A DNA stretch of 48,743 nucleotides from contig NZ_GL732439.1 in assembly GCF_000187465.1 (NCBI RefSeq), forward strand, positions 1 to 48,743, in the 5' to 3' direction. The position numbers and the translations under genes were made by a program. Each line of letters begins with the position of its first letter. The stretch's first letter is position 1. Below, one piece after another: positions 35,292-47,500 of the stretch. Below the pieces are notes generated by a model, which saw nothing but the letters and a program-made list of their open reading frames with translations, did no database searches and was not told the origin of the DNA. This DNA comes from Streptococcus infantis ATCC 700779 (GTDB lineage Bacteria; Bacillota; Bacilli; Lactobacillales; Streptococcaceae).

Positions 35292-36138
35292 ATTCTACTC
35301 CTTCTGGATTAGCCATTTTGTATAGTGAATAAGCGCCGTCAAGGTTTTGGACGGTAAATCCTGCTTGCTTGAGGATACGCTCTGCGATATAGCTGCGTAA
35401 ACCACTGTGGCAGCTGACGATGTAGTTTTGATTTTTGTCTAGTTCATCCAAGCGTTCCCGTAGTTCGTTTAGGGGAATATGAATGGTATCGACTTTGAGT
35501 CGACCACTCTGGAATTCGCTACTGGTCCGTACATCCAGGAATTTCTTGCCAGTAGCTATTTCATCTTCTAGCTGGTACCACTGTATATTGTCGCTGAAAC
35601 CTTCGATAAGGTTCAAGGCTGCGTAACCCAGCATATTGACGGGATCCTTGGCAGATCCAAAAGGTGGCGCATAGGTAAACTCTAACTCTGGTAAGTCAAA
35701 GAAGGTGAGATTTTCCTTGATAGCAGTTGCGAGGATGTCAATTTGCTTGTCGACTCCTTTAGCTCCGACTCCTTGGGCGCCATAAATTTTGCCACTGGTT
35801 GGGTCAAAGAGGAGCTTTAAGGTCATATCAGTAGCACCTGGATAATAACCAGCGTGGTCTTTCCCGCTAACATGAATTGCCTTGTATGGGAGTTGATTGT
35901 CACTAAGAGTGCGCTCACTAAGACCTGTCGAAGCAGCGGATATACCAAAAGCACGAACGATAGCAGTACCGATACTACCCTTGTTTTTGCGCTCCATTCC
36001 AGCAATTACGTCTGCCACTTGACGTCCTTGACGGTTTACAGGAGAAGCTAGTGAGATGATAGCATCTTCCATGAGACGTCTGAGATGAGTCGCCACTGAC
36101 ATACCACTTGCAACTCATCCAACAATGATAATCTTCAT
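35281..36138 (-). pseudogene. Broken CoA-disulfide reductase-rhodanese fusion
   Basis: A good N-terminus MKIIIVG begins at ATG 36138, but the eighth codon is TGA (36115-36117) where the family has glycine (GGA) of the GGVASG FAD-binding loop. The frame then reads VASGMSVATHLRRLMEDA and jumps directly to IISLASPVNRQGRQVADVIA, which in full enzymes lies some 250 residues further on. Most of the FAD and NADH domains are therefore deleted. The remaining 273 codons, from ATG 36102, encode an intact dimerisation domain and a rhodanese domain with CHSGLRS. Reinitiation 12 bases after the TGA could still make that part. Confidence 0.85.
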
Positions 36139-36158
36139 TGAGTTTCTCCCTTTTAGTT

Positions 36159-36464
36159 CTATATAGTTTCGCCTGTCCAAGCGATCATACCGCCTCGGAC
36201 GTTGATAACATCATAGCCTTTTTTCTTGAGCTTTTTAGCAGCCATCTTACTTCGGACACCAGAATGACAGATGACATAGAGAGTTTCTTTTGTCGCAGGT
36301 GTGTAAGATCCGATTTCGGTTAGAGGAATATTCTTTGCATTATTGATATGACCTCTACGGAATTCCGTAGGCGTCCGAACGTCCAATAGCTGAATCGGTT
36401 CCTTGAGTTTAGCTTCTAATTCGCTGGTAGAAATACTATCAATTTTTGTAAATAAGTAAAACAT
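36159..36464 (-). CDS. Single-domain rhodanese, first gene of the operon
   Basis: This 101-residue rhodanese has its active cysteine Cys66 in CHSGVRS and a core LLDVRTPTEFRRGHINNAKN. I start it at ATG 36464, behind GGAGGTG (36468-36474), rather than a TTG at 36476. It lies directly downstream of the CstR-type operator and promoter. The broken CoA-disulfide reductase gene follows 20 bases later. Its likely role is handling of persulfides. Confidence 0.88.
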   Translation of the reverse strand: MFYLFTKIDSISTSELEAKLKEPIQLLDVRTPTEFRRGHINNAKNIPLTEIGSYTPATKETLYVICHSGVRSKMAAKKLKKKGYDVINVRGGMIAWTGETI

Positions 36465-36474
36465 AGGCACCTCC

Positions 36475-36523
36475 AATATACCTCTATAGGGTATATTAAA
36501 GCACTAAGAAGTGCTTTTGTCAA
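36475..36523 (-). promoter_or_regulatory. Rhodanese operon promoter with CstR/CsoR-type operator
   Basis: On the minus strand, TTGACA (36518-36523) and TTTAAT (36495-36500) are 17 bases apart. The operator AATATACC-N7-GGTATATT (36475-36497), with CTATAG at its centre, overlaps the -10 and start site and matches the TATACC...GGTATA style of CsoR/CstR sites. The spacer itself holds an 8-bp inverted repeat, AAAGCACT-AAGA-AGTGCTTT (36498-36517). Confidence 0.8.
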
Positions 36524-36744
36524 GCAAGTTGAATTGATCAGCATTCTTTCTTACTTAGAAAAATTTTTGTGCTTTTCCAGTATGTTAGATGATACCCTAT
36601 AAACAAGGGAGAAGCGTTTTTTCAGTTGATTGGCAAGATATATCATACAAGTGATTCTAATTATTCAAGAACGAATCTCTGAAAACATTCTTTTCTGAAA
36701 ACAAGCCACACCTATACTAAAGCAAGAAAAATCCTTCAAAGGAC

Positions 36745-36773
36745 TTGAAAAATTAGAGAAAATCGGGTATAAT
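36745..36773 (+). promoter_or_regulatory. rpoB-rpoC promoter
   Basis: TTGAAA (36745-36750) and TATAAT (36768-36773) with a 17-base spacer. It lies 260 bases ahead of the rpoB start codon, giving a leader of about 250 nt. The stretch 36524-36744 holds only an ATACCCTAT half-site (36592-36600). Confidence 0.8.
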
Positions 36774-36809
36774 ATGAGTAATCATTTGTCGTAGGTTTTG
36801 TCTGAAATA

Positions 36810-36873
36810 TTGTCCGGACAAGGCTCACAGCAGTTAAATCTCCTGAAAAAAGTCAGATTTAACTGCTCTTTTT
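36810..36873 (+). terminator. Leader terminator (attenuator) ahead of rpoB
   Basis: A perfect 13-bp stem, AGCAGTTAAATCT (36829-36841) with AGATTTAACTGCT (36855-36867), is followed by CTTTTTG. Just upstream is a 12-base palindrome TTGTCCGGACAA (36810-36821). It lies downstream of the only good promoter, so it should yield a leader RNA of about 95 nt or attenuate rpoBC. It could also be the end of a separate small RNA. Confidence 0.75.
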
Positions 36874-37032
36874 GTGCTTTTTTTCGGTATTTTTTTGCAT
36901 CTGTAACAGAGATTTAAAGATTCTGAAAAATTAGTCAATGGGGATAAGTTGATAGGGGTTTTAGAACCATTAAACGATAATTATTGGCTTAGGCGACTAA
37001 GCTTGGAATTTTATTTACAAAGGAGAATCATC

Positions 37033-40000
37033 TTGGCAGGACATGACGTTCAATACGGGAAACATCGTACCCGTCGTAGTTTTTCAAGAATCAAAGAAGT
37101 TCTTGACTTACCAAATTTGATTGAAATTCAAACTGATTCATTTAAAGATTTCCTAGACTATGGTCTGAAGGAAGTGTTTGAAGATGTATTGCCAATTTCA
37201 AACTTCACAGAAACCATGGAGTTGGAATTTGTTGGCTACGAAATCAAAGAACCTAAATATACGCTTGAAGAAGCTCGCATCCATGATGCAAGTTATTCAG
37301 CACCAATCTTTGTAACTTTCCGCTTGATTAACAAAGAAACTGGCGAAATCAAAACTCAAGAAGTCTTCTTTGGAGATTTCCCAATCATGACTGAGATGGG
37401 TACTTTCATCATCAATGGTGGTGAACGTATTATCGTATCACAGTTGGTGCGTTCTCCAGGTGTTTACTTTAATGATAAAGTAGACAAAAACGGTAAAGTG
37501 GGCTACGGTTCAACTGTAATCCCTAACCGTGGAGCTTGGTTGGAACTGGAAAGTGACTCAAAAGACATCGCCTACACTCGTATCGACCGTACACGTAAAA
37601 TTCCATTTACGACTTTGGTTCGTGCTCTTGGTTTCTCAGGCGATGACGAAATCTTTGATATCTTTGGGGACAGCGAGTTGGTTCGCAACACTGTTGAAAA
37701 AGATATCCATAAAAACCCAATGGACTCTCGTACAGACGAAGCTTTGAAAGAAATTTATGAGCGTCTTCGTCCAGGTGAACCAAAAACTGCTGAGAGTTCA
37801 CGTACCTTGCTTGTGGCTCGTTTCTTCGACCCACGTCGTTATGACTTGGCAGCTGTTGGACGCTACAAGATTAACAAGAAATTAAATAATAAAACTCGTT
37901 TGCTCAACCAAACAATCGCTGAACCATTGGTGGACCCTGAAACTGGTGAAATCTTGGTTGAAAAAGGTACTGTTATGACTCGCGATGTCATCGAAAGTAT
38001 CGAAAGTCACTTGGATGGCGATTTGAACAAGATTGTCTACACTCCAAATGACTCAGCTGTTTTGACAGAACCAGTTGTTCTTCAAAAATTCAAGGTTGTA
38101 GCACCTACTGATCCAGACCGTGTTGTAACAATCATCGGAAATGCAAATCCAGATGATAAAGTTCGCACTATCACTCCGGCAGATATCCTTGCTGAAATGA
38201 GCTACTTCCTTAACTTGGCTGAAGGCATCGGTCGTATCGATGATATCGACCACCTCGGAAACCGTCGTATTCGTGCCGTTGGTGAATTGCTTGCCAACCA
38301 AGTACGTCTTGGACTTTCACGTATGGAACGTAATGTTCGTGAACGTATGTCTGTTCAAGATAACGAAGTATTGACACCTCAACAAATCATTAACATCCGT
38401 CCAGTGACTGCGGCGATCAAAGAATTCTTTGGTTCTTCACAATTGTCACAGTTCATGGACCAACACAACCCACTTTCTGAGTTGTCTCACAAACGTCGTT
38501 TGTCCGCCTTAGGGCCTGGTGGTTTGACACGTGACCGCGCTGGATATGAAGTGCGTGACGTGCACTACACTCACTATGGTCGTATGTGTCCAATCGAAAC
38601 ACCTGAAGGACCAAACATCGGTTTGATCAACAACTTGTCTTCATACGGGCACCTCAACAAGTATGGTTTCATTCAAACACCATACCGTAAGGTTGACCGT
38701 GCAACTGGTAAAGTTACCAACGAAATTGTTTGGTTGACTGCTGATGAAGAAGATGAATACACAGTAGCTCAGGCTAACTCTAAATTGAATGCAGATGGAA
38801 CTTTTGCTGAAAAAGTTGTCATGGGACGTCACCAAGGGGTTAACCAAGAATATCCAGCATCAAGCGTTGACTATATGGACGTTTCTCCTAAGCAGGTAGT
38901 TGCCGTTGCGACAGCATGTATTCCTTTCTTGGAAAACGATGACTCCAACCGTGCCCTCATGGGAGCTAACATGCAACGTCAGGCTGTTCCGTTGATCGAT
39001 CCTAAAGCGCCTTTCGTTGGTACTGGTATGGAATACCAAGCAGCCCATGACTCAGGAGCTGCAGTTATTGCACAACATGGTGGTAAGGTTACCTATGCAG
39101 ATGCGGACAAAGTAGAAGTTCGTCGTGAAGATGGTTCCCTTGATGTTTACCACATCCAAAAATTCCGTCGTTCAAACTCAGGTACTGCTTATAACCAACG
39201 TACTCTTGTTCGAGTTGGCGATGTCATCGAAAAAGGTGACTTTATCGCCGATGGACCTTCTATGGAAAAAGGTGAAATGGCGCTTGGACAAAACCCAATC
39301 GTTGCCTACATGACATGGGAAGGTTACAACTTCGAGGATGCCGTTATCATGAGCGAACGCTTGGTGAAAGACGATGTTTACACATCAGTTCACCTCGAAG
39401 AATACGAATCAGAAACTCGCGATACAAAGCTTGGGCCTGAAGAAATCACTCGTGAAATCCCAAACGTTGGTGAAGATGCCCTTAAAGACCTCGACGAAAT
39501 GGGTATCATCCGTATCGGTGCTGAGGTTAAAGAAGGGGATATCCTTGTAGGTAAAGTCACACCTAAGGGTGAAAAAGACCTTTCTGCTGAAGAACGTCTC
39601 TTGCATGCTATCTTCGGTGACAAATCTCGTGAAGTTCGTGATACTTCCCTTCGTGTACCACACGGTGCCGATGGTGTCGTTCGTGACGTTAAAATCTTTA
39701 CACGTGCAAACGGTGATGAATTGCAATCTGGCGTTAATATGCTAGTTCGCGTCTACATCGCACAAAAACGTAAGATTAAGGTCGGAGATAAGATGGCCGG
39801 ACGTCACGGGAACAAAGGGGTTGTCTCTCGTATCGTTCCTGTAGAAGACATGCCTTACCTTCCAGACGGAACTCCAGTCGATATCATGTTGAACCCACTT
39901 GGGGTACCATCACGTATGAATATCGGTCAGGTTATGGAGCTTCACCTTGGTATGGCAGCTCGTACTCTTGGTATCCACATCGCAACACCAGTCTTTGACG

Positions 40001-40635
40001 GAGCAAGTTCTGAAGATCTTTGGGATACTGTCAAAGAAGCAGGTATGGATAGCGACGCTAAGACTATCCTATACGATGGTCGTACTGGTGAACCATTCGA
40101 TAACCGTGTGTCAGTTGGTGTCATGTACATGATCAAACTTCACCATATGGTTGATGATAAATTGCACGCTCGTTCAGTCGGACCATACTCAACCGTTACA
40201 CAACAACCACTCGGAGGTAAAGCTCAGTTTGGTGGACAACGTTTCGGTGAGATGGAGGTTTGGGCGCTTGAAGCCTATGGTGCATCAAATGTCCTTCAAG
40301 AAATCTTGACTTACAAGTCTGACGATATCAACGGACGTTTGAAAGCTTATGAAGCTATTACTAAAGGAAAACCAATTCCAAAACCAGGTGTTCCAGAATC
40401 ATTCCGAGTTCTTGTAAAAGAATTGCAATCTCTTGGTCTTGATATGCGTGTCCTTGACGAAGATGATCAAGAAGTGGAACTTCGTGACCTTGATGAAGGA
40501 ATGGACGAAGATGTCATCCACGTAGATGACCTTGAAAAAGCCCGCGAAAGAGCAGCCCAAGAGGCAAAAGCAGCCTTTGAGGCTGAAGAAAATGCAAAAG
40601 CGGAAGCAACAGAAGAAGCTGCTGAACAAGAATAA
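37033..40635 (+). CDS. rpoB: RNA polymerase beta subunit
   Basis: This 1200-residue beta subunit starts at TTG 37033, directly after AAAGGAG, giving (M)[21 protein letters not shown] as in other streptococci. The in-frame codons back to 36949 are leader, not protein. The rifampicin-binding cluster (about residues 466-490) reads [20 protein letters not shown] then HKRR, with Asp476 and His486 unchanged, so no usual resistance change is visible. The [12 protein letters not shown] motif is intact. A GCGA-loop hairpin (36987-37002) lies 17 bases ahead of the ribosome binding site. rpoC follows after 32 bases. Confidence 0.97.
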   Translation: MAGHDVQYGKHRTRRSFSRIKEVLDLPNLIEIQTDSFKDFLDYGLKEVFEDVLPISNFTETMELEFVGYEIKEPKYTLEEARIHDASYSAPIFVTFRLINKETGEIKTQEVFFGDFPIMTEMGTFIINGGERIIVSQLVRSPGVYFNDKVDKNGKVGYGSTVIPNRGAWLELESDSKDIAYTRIDRTRKIPFTTLVRALGFSGDDEIFDIFGDSELVRNTVEKDIHKNPMDSRTDEALKEIYERLRPGEPKTAESSRTLLVARFFDPRRYDLAAVGRYKINKKLNNKTRLLNQTIAEPLVDPETGEILVEKGTVMTRDVIESIESHLDGDLNKIVYTPNDSAVLTEPVVLQKFKVVAPTDPDRVVTIIGNANPDDKVRTITPADILAEMSYFLNLAEGIGRIDDIDHLGNRRIRAVGELLANQVRLGLSRMERNVRERMSVQDNEVLTPQQIINIRPVTAAIKEFFGSSQLSQFMDQHNPLSELSHKRRLSALGPGGLTRDRAGYEVRDVHYTHYGRMCPIETPEGPNIGLINNLSSYGHLNKYGFIQTPYRKVDRATGKVTNEIVWLTADEEDEYTVAQANSKLNADGTFAEKVVMGRHQGVNQEYPASSVDYMDVSPKQVVAVATACIPFLENDDSNRALMGANMQRQAVPLIDPKAPFVGTGMEYQAAHDSGAAVIAQHGGKVTYADADKVEVRREDGSLDVYHIQKFRRSNSGTAYNQRTLVRVGDVIEKGDFIADGPSMEKGEMALGQNPIVAYMTWEGYNFEDAVIMSERLVKDDVYTSVHLEEYESETRDTKLGPEEITREIPNVGEDALKDLDEMGIIRIGAEVKEGDILVGKVTPKGEKDLSAEERLLHAIFGDKSREVRDTSLRVPHGADGVVRDVKIFTRANGDELQSGVNMLVRVYIAQKRKIKVGDKMAGRHGNKGVVSRIVPVEDMPYLPDGTPVDIMLNPLGVPSRMNIGQVMELHLGMAARTLGIHIATPVFDGASSEDLWDTVKEAGMDSDAKTILYDGRTGEPFDNRVSVGVMYMIKLHHMVDDKLHARSVGPYSTVTQQPLGGKAQFGGQRFGEMEVWALEAYGASNVLQEILTYKSDDINGRLKAYEAITKGKPIPKPGVPESFRVLVKELQSLGLDMRVLDEDDQEVELRDLDEGMDEDVIHVDDLEKARERAAQEAKAAFEAEENAKAEATEEAAEQE

Positions 40636-40667
40636 GCAGTTCACTTAAAATAGAAAGGGAAGAAATA

Positions 40668-43600
40668 GTGGTTGATGTAAATCGTTTTAAAAGTATGCAA
40701 ATCACACTAGCTTCTCCAAGCAAAGTCCGTTCATGGTCTTATGGAGAAGTCAAAAAACCTGAAACAATCAATTACCGTACGTTGAAACCAGAACGTGAAG
40801 GACTCTTTGACGAAGTGATCTTTGGTCCTACAAAAGACTGGGAGTGTGCTTGTGGAAAATACAAACGCATTCGTTACAGAGGGATTGTTTGTGACCGTTG
40901 TGGTGTTGAAGTAACGCGTACAAAAGTTCGTCGTGAACGTATGGGACACATCGAGTTGAAAGCTCCTGTATCTCATATCTGGTATTTCAAGGGGATTCCA
41001 AGCCGTATGGGCTTGACCCTTGATATGAGTCCTCGTGCCCTCGAGGAAGTTATCTACTTTGCTGCTTACGTGGTGATTGATCCAAAAGATACACCACTTG
41101 AGCACAAGTCTATCATGACAGAGCGTGAATACCGTGAACGCTTGCGTGAGTTTGGTCATGGTTCATTCGTTGCCAAAATGGGTGCTGAAGCTATCCAAGA
41201 CCTCTTGAAACAAGTAGATCTTGAAAAAGAAATTGCTGAACTCAAAGAAGAGTTGAAAACAGCTACTGGACAAAAACGTGTGAAAGCTATCCGTCGTTTA
41301 GATGTTTTGGATGCTTTCCACAAGTCTGGAAACAAGCCTGAATGGATGGTTCTTAACATCCTTCCAGTTATTCCACCAGATCTTCGTCCAATGTTGCAGT
41401 TGGATGGTGGCCGTTTTGCCTCATCTGACTTGAACGACCTTTACCGTCGTGTTATCAACCGTAACAATCGTTTGGCTCGTTTGCTTGAGTTGAACGCGCC
41501 AGGTATCATCGTTCAAAATGAGAAGCGTATGCTTCAAGAAGCGGTTGACGCTTTGATTGACAACGGTCGTCGTGGTCGTCCAATTACAGGACCAGGTAGC
41601 CGTCCGCTTAAATCATTGAGCCACATGCTCAAAGGGAAACAAGGACGCTTCCGTCAAAACTTGCTCGGTAAACGTGTTGACTTCTCAGGACGTTCCGTTA
41701 TCGCCGTTGGTCCAACTCTTAAGATGTACCAATGTGGTGTGCCACGTGAAATGGCAATCGAGCTCTTTAAACCATTCGTTATGCGTGAAATCGTTGCGCG
41801 CGATATCGTTCAAAACGTTAAAGCGGCTAAACGCTTGGTAGAACGTGGAGATGAACGTATCTGGGATATCTTGGAAGAAGTGATCAAGGAACACCCAGTG
41901 CTTTTGAACCGCGCACCTACCCTTCACCGTTTGGGTATCCAAGCCTTTGAACCTGTCTTGATTGACGGTAAAGCCCTTCGCTTGCACCCGCTTGTCTGTG
42001 AAGCCTACAATGCCGACTTTGACGGTGACCAAATGGCCATCCACGTACCGCTTTCAGAAGAAGCCCAAGCAGAAGCTCGTATCTTGATGCTTGCTGCTGA
42101 GCATATCTTGAACCCTAAAGATGGGAAACCAGTTGTTACTCCATCTCAGGACATGGTTTTGGGTAACTACTACTTGACTATGGAAGAAGCTGGTCGTGAA
42201 GGCGAAGGTATGGTCTTCAAGGACCGTGACGAAGCTGTCATGGCTTACCGTAATGGTTATGTTCACCTCCACTCACGTGTTGGTATCGCAACAGATAGCC
42301 TTAACAAACCATGGACAGAAGAGCAAAAACACAAAATCTTGCTTACAACTGTAGGTAAAATCCTCTTCAACGATATCATGCCAGAAGGACTACCTTACTT
42401 GCAAGAGCCAACAAATGCTAACTTGACAGAAGGTGTTCCGGCTAAGTACTTCTTACCATTAGGTGGAAATATCAAGGAAGCTATTGAAGGACTTGAACTC
42501 AACCCACCATTCAAGAAGAAAAACCTTGGAAATATCATCGCTGAAATCTTCAAACGTTTCCGTACGACAGAAACATCTGCCCTACTTGACCGTATGAAGA
42601 ACCTAGGCTACCACCATTCAACTCTTGCAGGTTTGACAGTAGGTATCGCCGATATTCCAGTCGTTGAAGACAAGGCTGAAATCATCGAAGAATCACACAA
42701 ACGTGTAGAACAAATCACAAAACAATTCCGTCGTGGTATGATCACAGATGACGAACGCTACAATGCTGTTACAGCTGAATGGCGTGCTGCCCGTGAAAAA
42801 CTCGAGAAACGTTTGGTTGCCAACCAAGATCCTAAGAACCCTATCGTTATGATGATGGACTCTGGAGCCCGTGGGAACATCTCAAACTTCTCACAGCTTG
42901 CCGGTATGCGTGGTCTGATGGCTGCTCCGAACGGACGTATCATGGAATTGCCAATCCTTTCAAACTTCCGCGAAGGTTTGTCAGTACTCGAAATGTTCTT
43001 CTCAACTCACGGTGCCCGTAAAGGTATGACCGATACGGCCCTTAAGACAGCCGACTCAGGTTACTTGACTCGTCGTTTGGTTGACGTTGCCCAAGACGTT
43101 ATCATTCGTGAGGATGACTGTGGAACTGACCGTGGTCTCTTGATCCGTTCTATTACTGAAGGTAAAGAGATGATTGAGTCTCTTGAAGAACGTCTCAATG
43201 GTCGTTACACTAAGAAAACTGTTAAACACCCAGAAACTGGTGCAGTTATCATTGGTCCAAATGAATTGATCACAGAAGACAAGGCCCGTGAAATCGTCAA
43301 TGCTGGTGTTGAAGAAGTGACTATCCGCTCTGTATTTACATGTAACACTCGTCATGGTGTCTGCCGTCACTGTTATGGTATCAACTTGGCGACTGGTGAT
43401 GCGGTTGAAGTTGGTGAAGCAGTTGGTACAATCGCTGCCCAATCTATCGGGGAACCTGGTACACAGCTTACAATGCGTACCTTCCACACGGGTGGGGTTG
43501 CCTCAAATACCGATATCACTCAGGGTCTTCCTCGTGTCCAAGAAATCTTCGAAGCCCGCAATCCTAAAGGGGAAGCGGTCATCACAGAAGTCAAAGGGGA

Positions 43601-44321
43601 AGTTACAGCAATCGAAGAAGATGCTTCAACTCGTACTAAGAAAGTCTTCGTTAAAGGTGAAACTGGCGAAGGCGAATACGTGGTACCATTCACAGCACGT
43701 ATGCGTGTCCAAGTTGGCGATCAAATCTCTCGCGGTGCAGCGTTGACAGAAGGTTCTATCCAACCAAAACGTCTCCTTGCTGTTCGTGATGTCTTGTCAG
43801 TAGAAACATACCTCCTTGGTGAAGTTCAAAAAGTTTACCGTAGCCAAGGGGTAGAAATCGGTGACAAACACATCGAGGTAATGGTCCGTCAAATGATCCG
43901 TAAAGTTCGTGTCATGGATCCAGGTGATACAGATCTTCTCATGGGTACTCTTATGGATATCAACGACTTTACTGATGCCAACAAAGATGTTCTTATCGCA
44001 GGTGGTGTTCCAGCAACTGGTCGCCCAGTCCTTATGGGAATCACTAAAGCCTCACTTGAAACAAACAGCTTCTTGTCAGCTGCTTCCTTCCAGGAAACAA
44101 CTCGTGTCCTTACAGACGCGGCTATCCGTGGTAAGAAAGACCATCTCCTTGGTCTCAAGGAAAATGTTATCATCGGTAAGATCATCCCAGCTGGTACTGG
44201 TATGGCTCGCTACCGTAACCTTGAACCACAAGCAGTCAACGAAGAAGTTTACCTTGAACCGTCTCAAGAAGATGAAGAAACAAATCTTGTTGTAGAGGCT
44301 CAAGTTGAAGTAAACGAATAG
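40668..44321 (+). CDS. rpoC: RNA polymerase beta' subunit
   Basis: This 1217-residue catalytic subunit starts at GTG 40668 behind AAAGGGAAG, giving [18 protein letters not shown] zinc ribbon with CACG...CDRCG lies near residue 60-80. The catalytic loop NADFDGDQ (448-455) has the three magnesium-binding aspartates 450, 452 and 454. A second cysteine cluster ([17 protein letters not shown]) is present. The acidic C-terminal tail is short. It is co-transcribed with rpoB and ends at a strong terminator. Confidence 0.97.
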   Translation: MVDVNRFKSMQITLASPSKVRSWSYGEVKKPETINYRTLKPEREGLFDEVIFGPTKDWECACGKYKRIRYRGIVCDRCGVEVTRTKVRRERMGHIELKAPVSHIWYFKGIPSRMGLTLDMSPRALEEVIYFAAYVVIDPKDTPLEHKSIMTEREYRERLREFGHGSFVAKMGAEAIQDLLKQVDLEKEIAELKEELKTATGQKRVKAIRRLDVLDAFHKSGNKPEWMVLNILPVIPPDLRPMLQLDGGRFASSDLNDLYRRVINRNNRLARLLELNAPGIIVQNEKRMLQEAVDALIDNGRRGRPITGPGSRPLKSLSHMLKGKQGRFRQNLLGKRVDFSGRSVIAVGPTLKMYQCGVPREMAIELFKPFVMREIVARDIVQNVKAAKRLVERGDERIWDILEEVIKEHPVLLNRAPTLHRLGIQAFEPVLIDGKALRLHPLVCEAYNADFDGDQMAIHVPLSEEAQAEARILMLAAEHILNPKDGKPVVTPSQDMVLGNYYLTMEEAGREGEGMVFKDRDEAVMAYRNGYVHLHSRVGIATDSLNKPWTEEQKHKILLTTVGKILFNDIMPEGLPYLQEPTNANLTEGVPAKYFLPLGGNIKEAIEGLELNPPFKKKNLGNIIAEIFKRFRTTETSALLDRMKNLGYHHSTLAGLTVGIADIPVVEDKAEIIEESHKRVEQITKQFRRGMITDDERYNAVTAEWRAAREKLEKRLVANQDPKNPIVMMMDSGARGNISNFSQLAGMRGLMAAPNGRIMELPILSNFREGLSVLEMFFSTHGARKGMTDTALKTADSGYLTRRLVDVAQDVIIREDDCGTDRGLLIRSITEGKEMIESLEERLNGRYTKKTVKHPETGAVIIGPNELITEDKAREIVNAGVEEVTIRSVFTCNTRHGVCRHCYGINLATGDAVEVGEAVGTIAAQSIGEPGTQLTMRTFHTGGVASNTDITQGLPRVQEIFEARNPKGEAVITEVKGEVTAIEEDASTRTKKVFVKGETGEGEYVVPFTARMRVQVGDQISRGAALTEGSIQPKRLLAVRDVLSVETYLLGEVQKVYRSQGVEIGDKHIEVMVRQMIRKVRVMDPGDTDLLMGTLMDINDFTDANKDVLIAGGVPATGRPVLMGITKASLETNSFLSAASFQETTRVLTDAAIRGKKDHLLGLKENVIIGKIIPAGTGMARYRNLEPQAVNEEVYLEPSQEDEETNLVVEAQVEVNE

Positions 44322-44337
44322 AATATTTTACTTGAAA

Positions 44338-44364
44338 TGAAAAAGAGGGGATACCCCTCTTTTT
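44338..44364 (+). terminator. Terminator of rpoBC
   Basis: AAAAAGAGGGG and CCCCTCTTTTT form a perfect stem of 11 pairs with an ATA loop (44351-44353). Confidence 0.95.
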
Positions 44365-44469
44365 CCGGGTAAAAATATTGCATAAAATTGCGCAAAATAT
44401 GCAAAAAATAATAATATTTTGACGCTTCGAAGTATATATATTCTTTTTGAAAATATTAAGCACAATACT

Positions 44470-44498
44470 TTGTATTTTAGGCAATTGAATGCTAAAAT
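44470..44498 (+). promoter_or_regulatory. Promoter of the CshA-like adhesin gene
   Basis: TTGTAT (44470-44475) and an extended -10 TGCTAAAAT (TAAAAT 44493-44498) with a 17-base spacer. A small GCAA-loop hairpin (CCC-GCAA-GGG) lies just ahead of the GGAGG site in the 80-nt leader. Confidence 0.6.
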
Positions 44499-44585
44499 GT
44501 TAAATGGTTGTTTGTGTATTCATGAAAAACAACGCATAAAATATAACAATATATGCAATCCCGCAAGGGTATTGGAGGTAATATC

Positions 44586-47500
44586 GTGAAAAATGATTTG
44601 TTTAACGATCGTATCAGTCGATTTTCGATTCGTAAACTAAACGTCGGAGTTTGCTCGGTCCTTCTCGGAACCTTAGTTATGCTTGGTACAGCTGCAAACG
44701 TTAGTGCGGATGAAGCTGTAGAGGACAAAAAAGTTGAGGGAGTTACTGCGACTACGGAGGTAGAAAGTCCAGCTAATCTTCCAACGGTTGAAACGGAAAA
44801 GGCGCCTGAAACAACTTATCAAGCAGATGCAGCTCCTGTAGTTCCTGTAGAAAAAACAGCTCCAGCGACAACTGATAAAGCTGAAGCTCCTGTAACTGCA
44901 CCAGAAACAGTCCCAACTACAACAGCACCTGTTGAAGAAAAAACTCCAGTTGTGGCACCTGTTGCCCCAGCGCAAGCAGACCAGAAAACAGAAGTTCCTG
45001 CTGCAGGCGTAGAAGCACCAGCAAAAGAAGAGAAAGCTGCAACAGTCCCAGCAGAAAAAACTGGGAAACGTCGTAGCCGTCGTGCACTTGGTGACGCCAA
45101 TGATCCTAACTTGATCGCGGATGATGTGGAAGACGCAACATCAACTCCTAAGGTTGAGAAACCAGGCTATTCAACCTCAAATGCTAAAGAATTCACAAAA
45201 CAGATCAACTGGCTAGATTTCGGAGATACTGCAAATTGGACCAACACAACTACAGGAGACAATGGTCAAACAGCTCTCCAAGTTGGTTCAACCTATACAA
45301 AAGAAATTATGCCTGGATATGTAGTTACTGTAAAAGTGAAGTCTTTGAAACCCTTCCAAGCAACTGAAATTTATAAGAAGCGTATGGAGGAGCGAGGCGC
45401 AACTGCTGAAGAAAAAGCTACCTATGATCCAAATGCAAAAAATGGTGTTGTAAGTGGAGTTATGACACCAGCTACTAAAGAAGCGTTTAAAAATGGTGAA
45501 GAAGCAAAAATTATCGCCGATCCTCAGAATCGTTGGACAGAGATTCGACAGGAAGGTATTAATACTGGTACAAAGCAAACCACAATTGGTTCTGAACTCA
45601 ATGGTTCCAATATCGGTGTACAATTTGAAATTTCTGCTACATTTAGAGGCAAATCTGTTAAGCCAGCAGTAGTTATGGCAGATGGAGAATCAGCCAATCC
45701 TGGTGAATTGGTTCTATTCACGACAAATGGTACGGGTTGGCAACATGTCGGAGAATGGAAAAAAGGTCCATATGGTCAACCTTATGTAGTTCAAGACACA
45801 AATTACCTTTTTGATCCTGCGAATGGATTCATTAATAACAAACTGGTTAAAGTTAATGGAGCTAAGCTTAATGGACTAAATTTGCAACTTCTGATTAAAT
45901 CGGATCAAGTTGGTCCAGATAAGAAACCAGTCGCATGGAAGTACTTTGGTAGTGCTGATTTGACAACAGGTGGTCTTGGAACTGGCGTGTTTGGACCAAA
46001 TTATTCATCCGGTAACGTTTCAGTACCTTTGGTTATGACGCGCGGGGCATCTGAGATTGGCTTGTATATTGCTTCATCTGGTAAACAAGCAGCTATGCTT
46101 GGTTTCTTCCCGCTTGATGAGGGAGATGCACCGGAAAGTTATGGCAAAGCTTCTCATGCGATTGGAACAGTAGACGGAGTTACTGGTGGGAAGGTAAGTC
46201 AACCATACTTGGGAGATGTTAGCCCAGATATGGATGAAAACAACAAGGGCGACTGGGAAGGTGACGACAAATCGGTTACTGCTGACGAAGGAATCGACCA
46301 ACTCTTACCAGATGACTTGAAGGGCGCGACTAATGAGATGATCAAGCTAGATCGTACTCGTCCAGGAAACTATACTTTGAAGGTTGAAGCCCATACAGAT
46401 GGAGCAGATAAAGCTTATCTATATGGTTGGATTGATTTTAACCAAAATGGGAAGTTCGATGATAACGAACGCTCTGATCTTGCTACAATCACAAAAGATG
46501 GCACTGTTGAGTTGAAGTTCAACAATGGTAAAGCGATTACTGATCCGACTGTTACAGAGCTTGGTGTCCGTGTCCGTATCGCAAAAGATGCAAAAGAGAT
46601 TGAAAGTCCTACTGGCATGGCTCTATCTGGTGAGGTAGAAGACTTCAAGACTCAAGTAACCTTCCCGCCAAAAGGTGAACGCAAGGAAACAAGTGACGTC
46701 CAAGGAGCGAAACAAAGTTCAACTATCGCCTTTACTCCACAAGGATTAGCTAAATATAGCCGCACTCAAAAAGCAGTCATCAACGAAAAAGTTGCACCAG
46801 TCATGGTCGATAACAAGACAAAACAAGTCGTGACTCCAGGACCTGATGGCTATTACGCAGTAGCTGGTCAAGGTAAATACAAGATTACTGCTAATGGTAA
46901 GGACGTCGACGTAGAGTTTATCCCAGAAGACAACTTTGTCGGAACTGCAGATGGTATTTCAATTCGTCGTACAGACAACAATGGAAACGATACTGATTGG
47001 AATTCTAAAGACGCAGCGGAACTTCCTTCAATCAACGAAGCTTTGGATAACATGGATGGTCTATACATCCCTACTGTAACTCCTAAGAACCTTGAAGGTA
47101 TTGATAAAGAAACAACAGATGTTCAAGGTGCTACTCAACTTGGAACACCAACTTTTGCAGTAGAAGGAACAAATAGCAAGGGTGAGAAAGTTAAAGTATC
47201 GCCAAGTGGAGAATACCCTGCAAAATTCGTAGATCCAACGACTGGTCAAGTTACAGATAACACTGCTATTACAGTCCCAGGCGAAGGAGAGTATTCATTA
47301 AACCGTGCAACTGGTGAGGTAACCTTCCGTCCAGAACCTGGATTTGTGGGAACTGCTAAGGGTGTAACCTTGTCTCTAACTGCTCCAGTTGGTCGCGATA
47401 AGAACGGGGATGCTCCAGCAGAAGCTATTAAGACTGCGACAGCTAAATACATTCCAACTGTAACACCTGTAACAATTACTCCTACTAACAAGGAGTCAGT

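Noticed and set aside
36949..37032. In-frame upstream extension of rpoB by 28 codons from a TTG
   Set aside because: The TTG at 37033 follows AAAGGAG directly and gives the N-terminus usual for streptococcal RpoB. The upstream codons contain a GNRA hairpin and do not look like protein.
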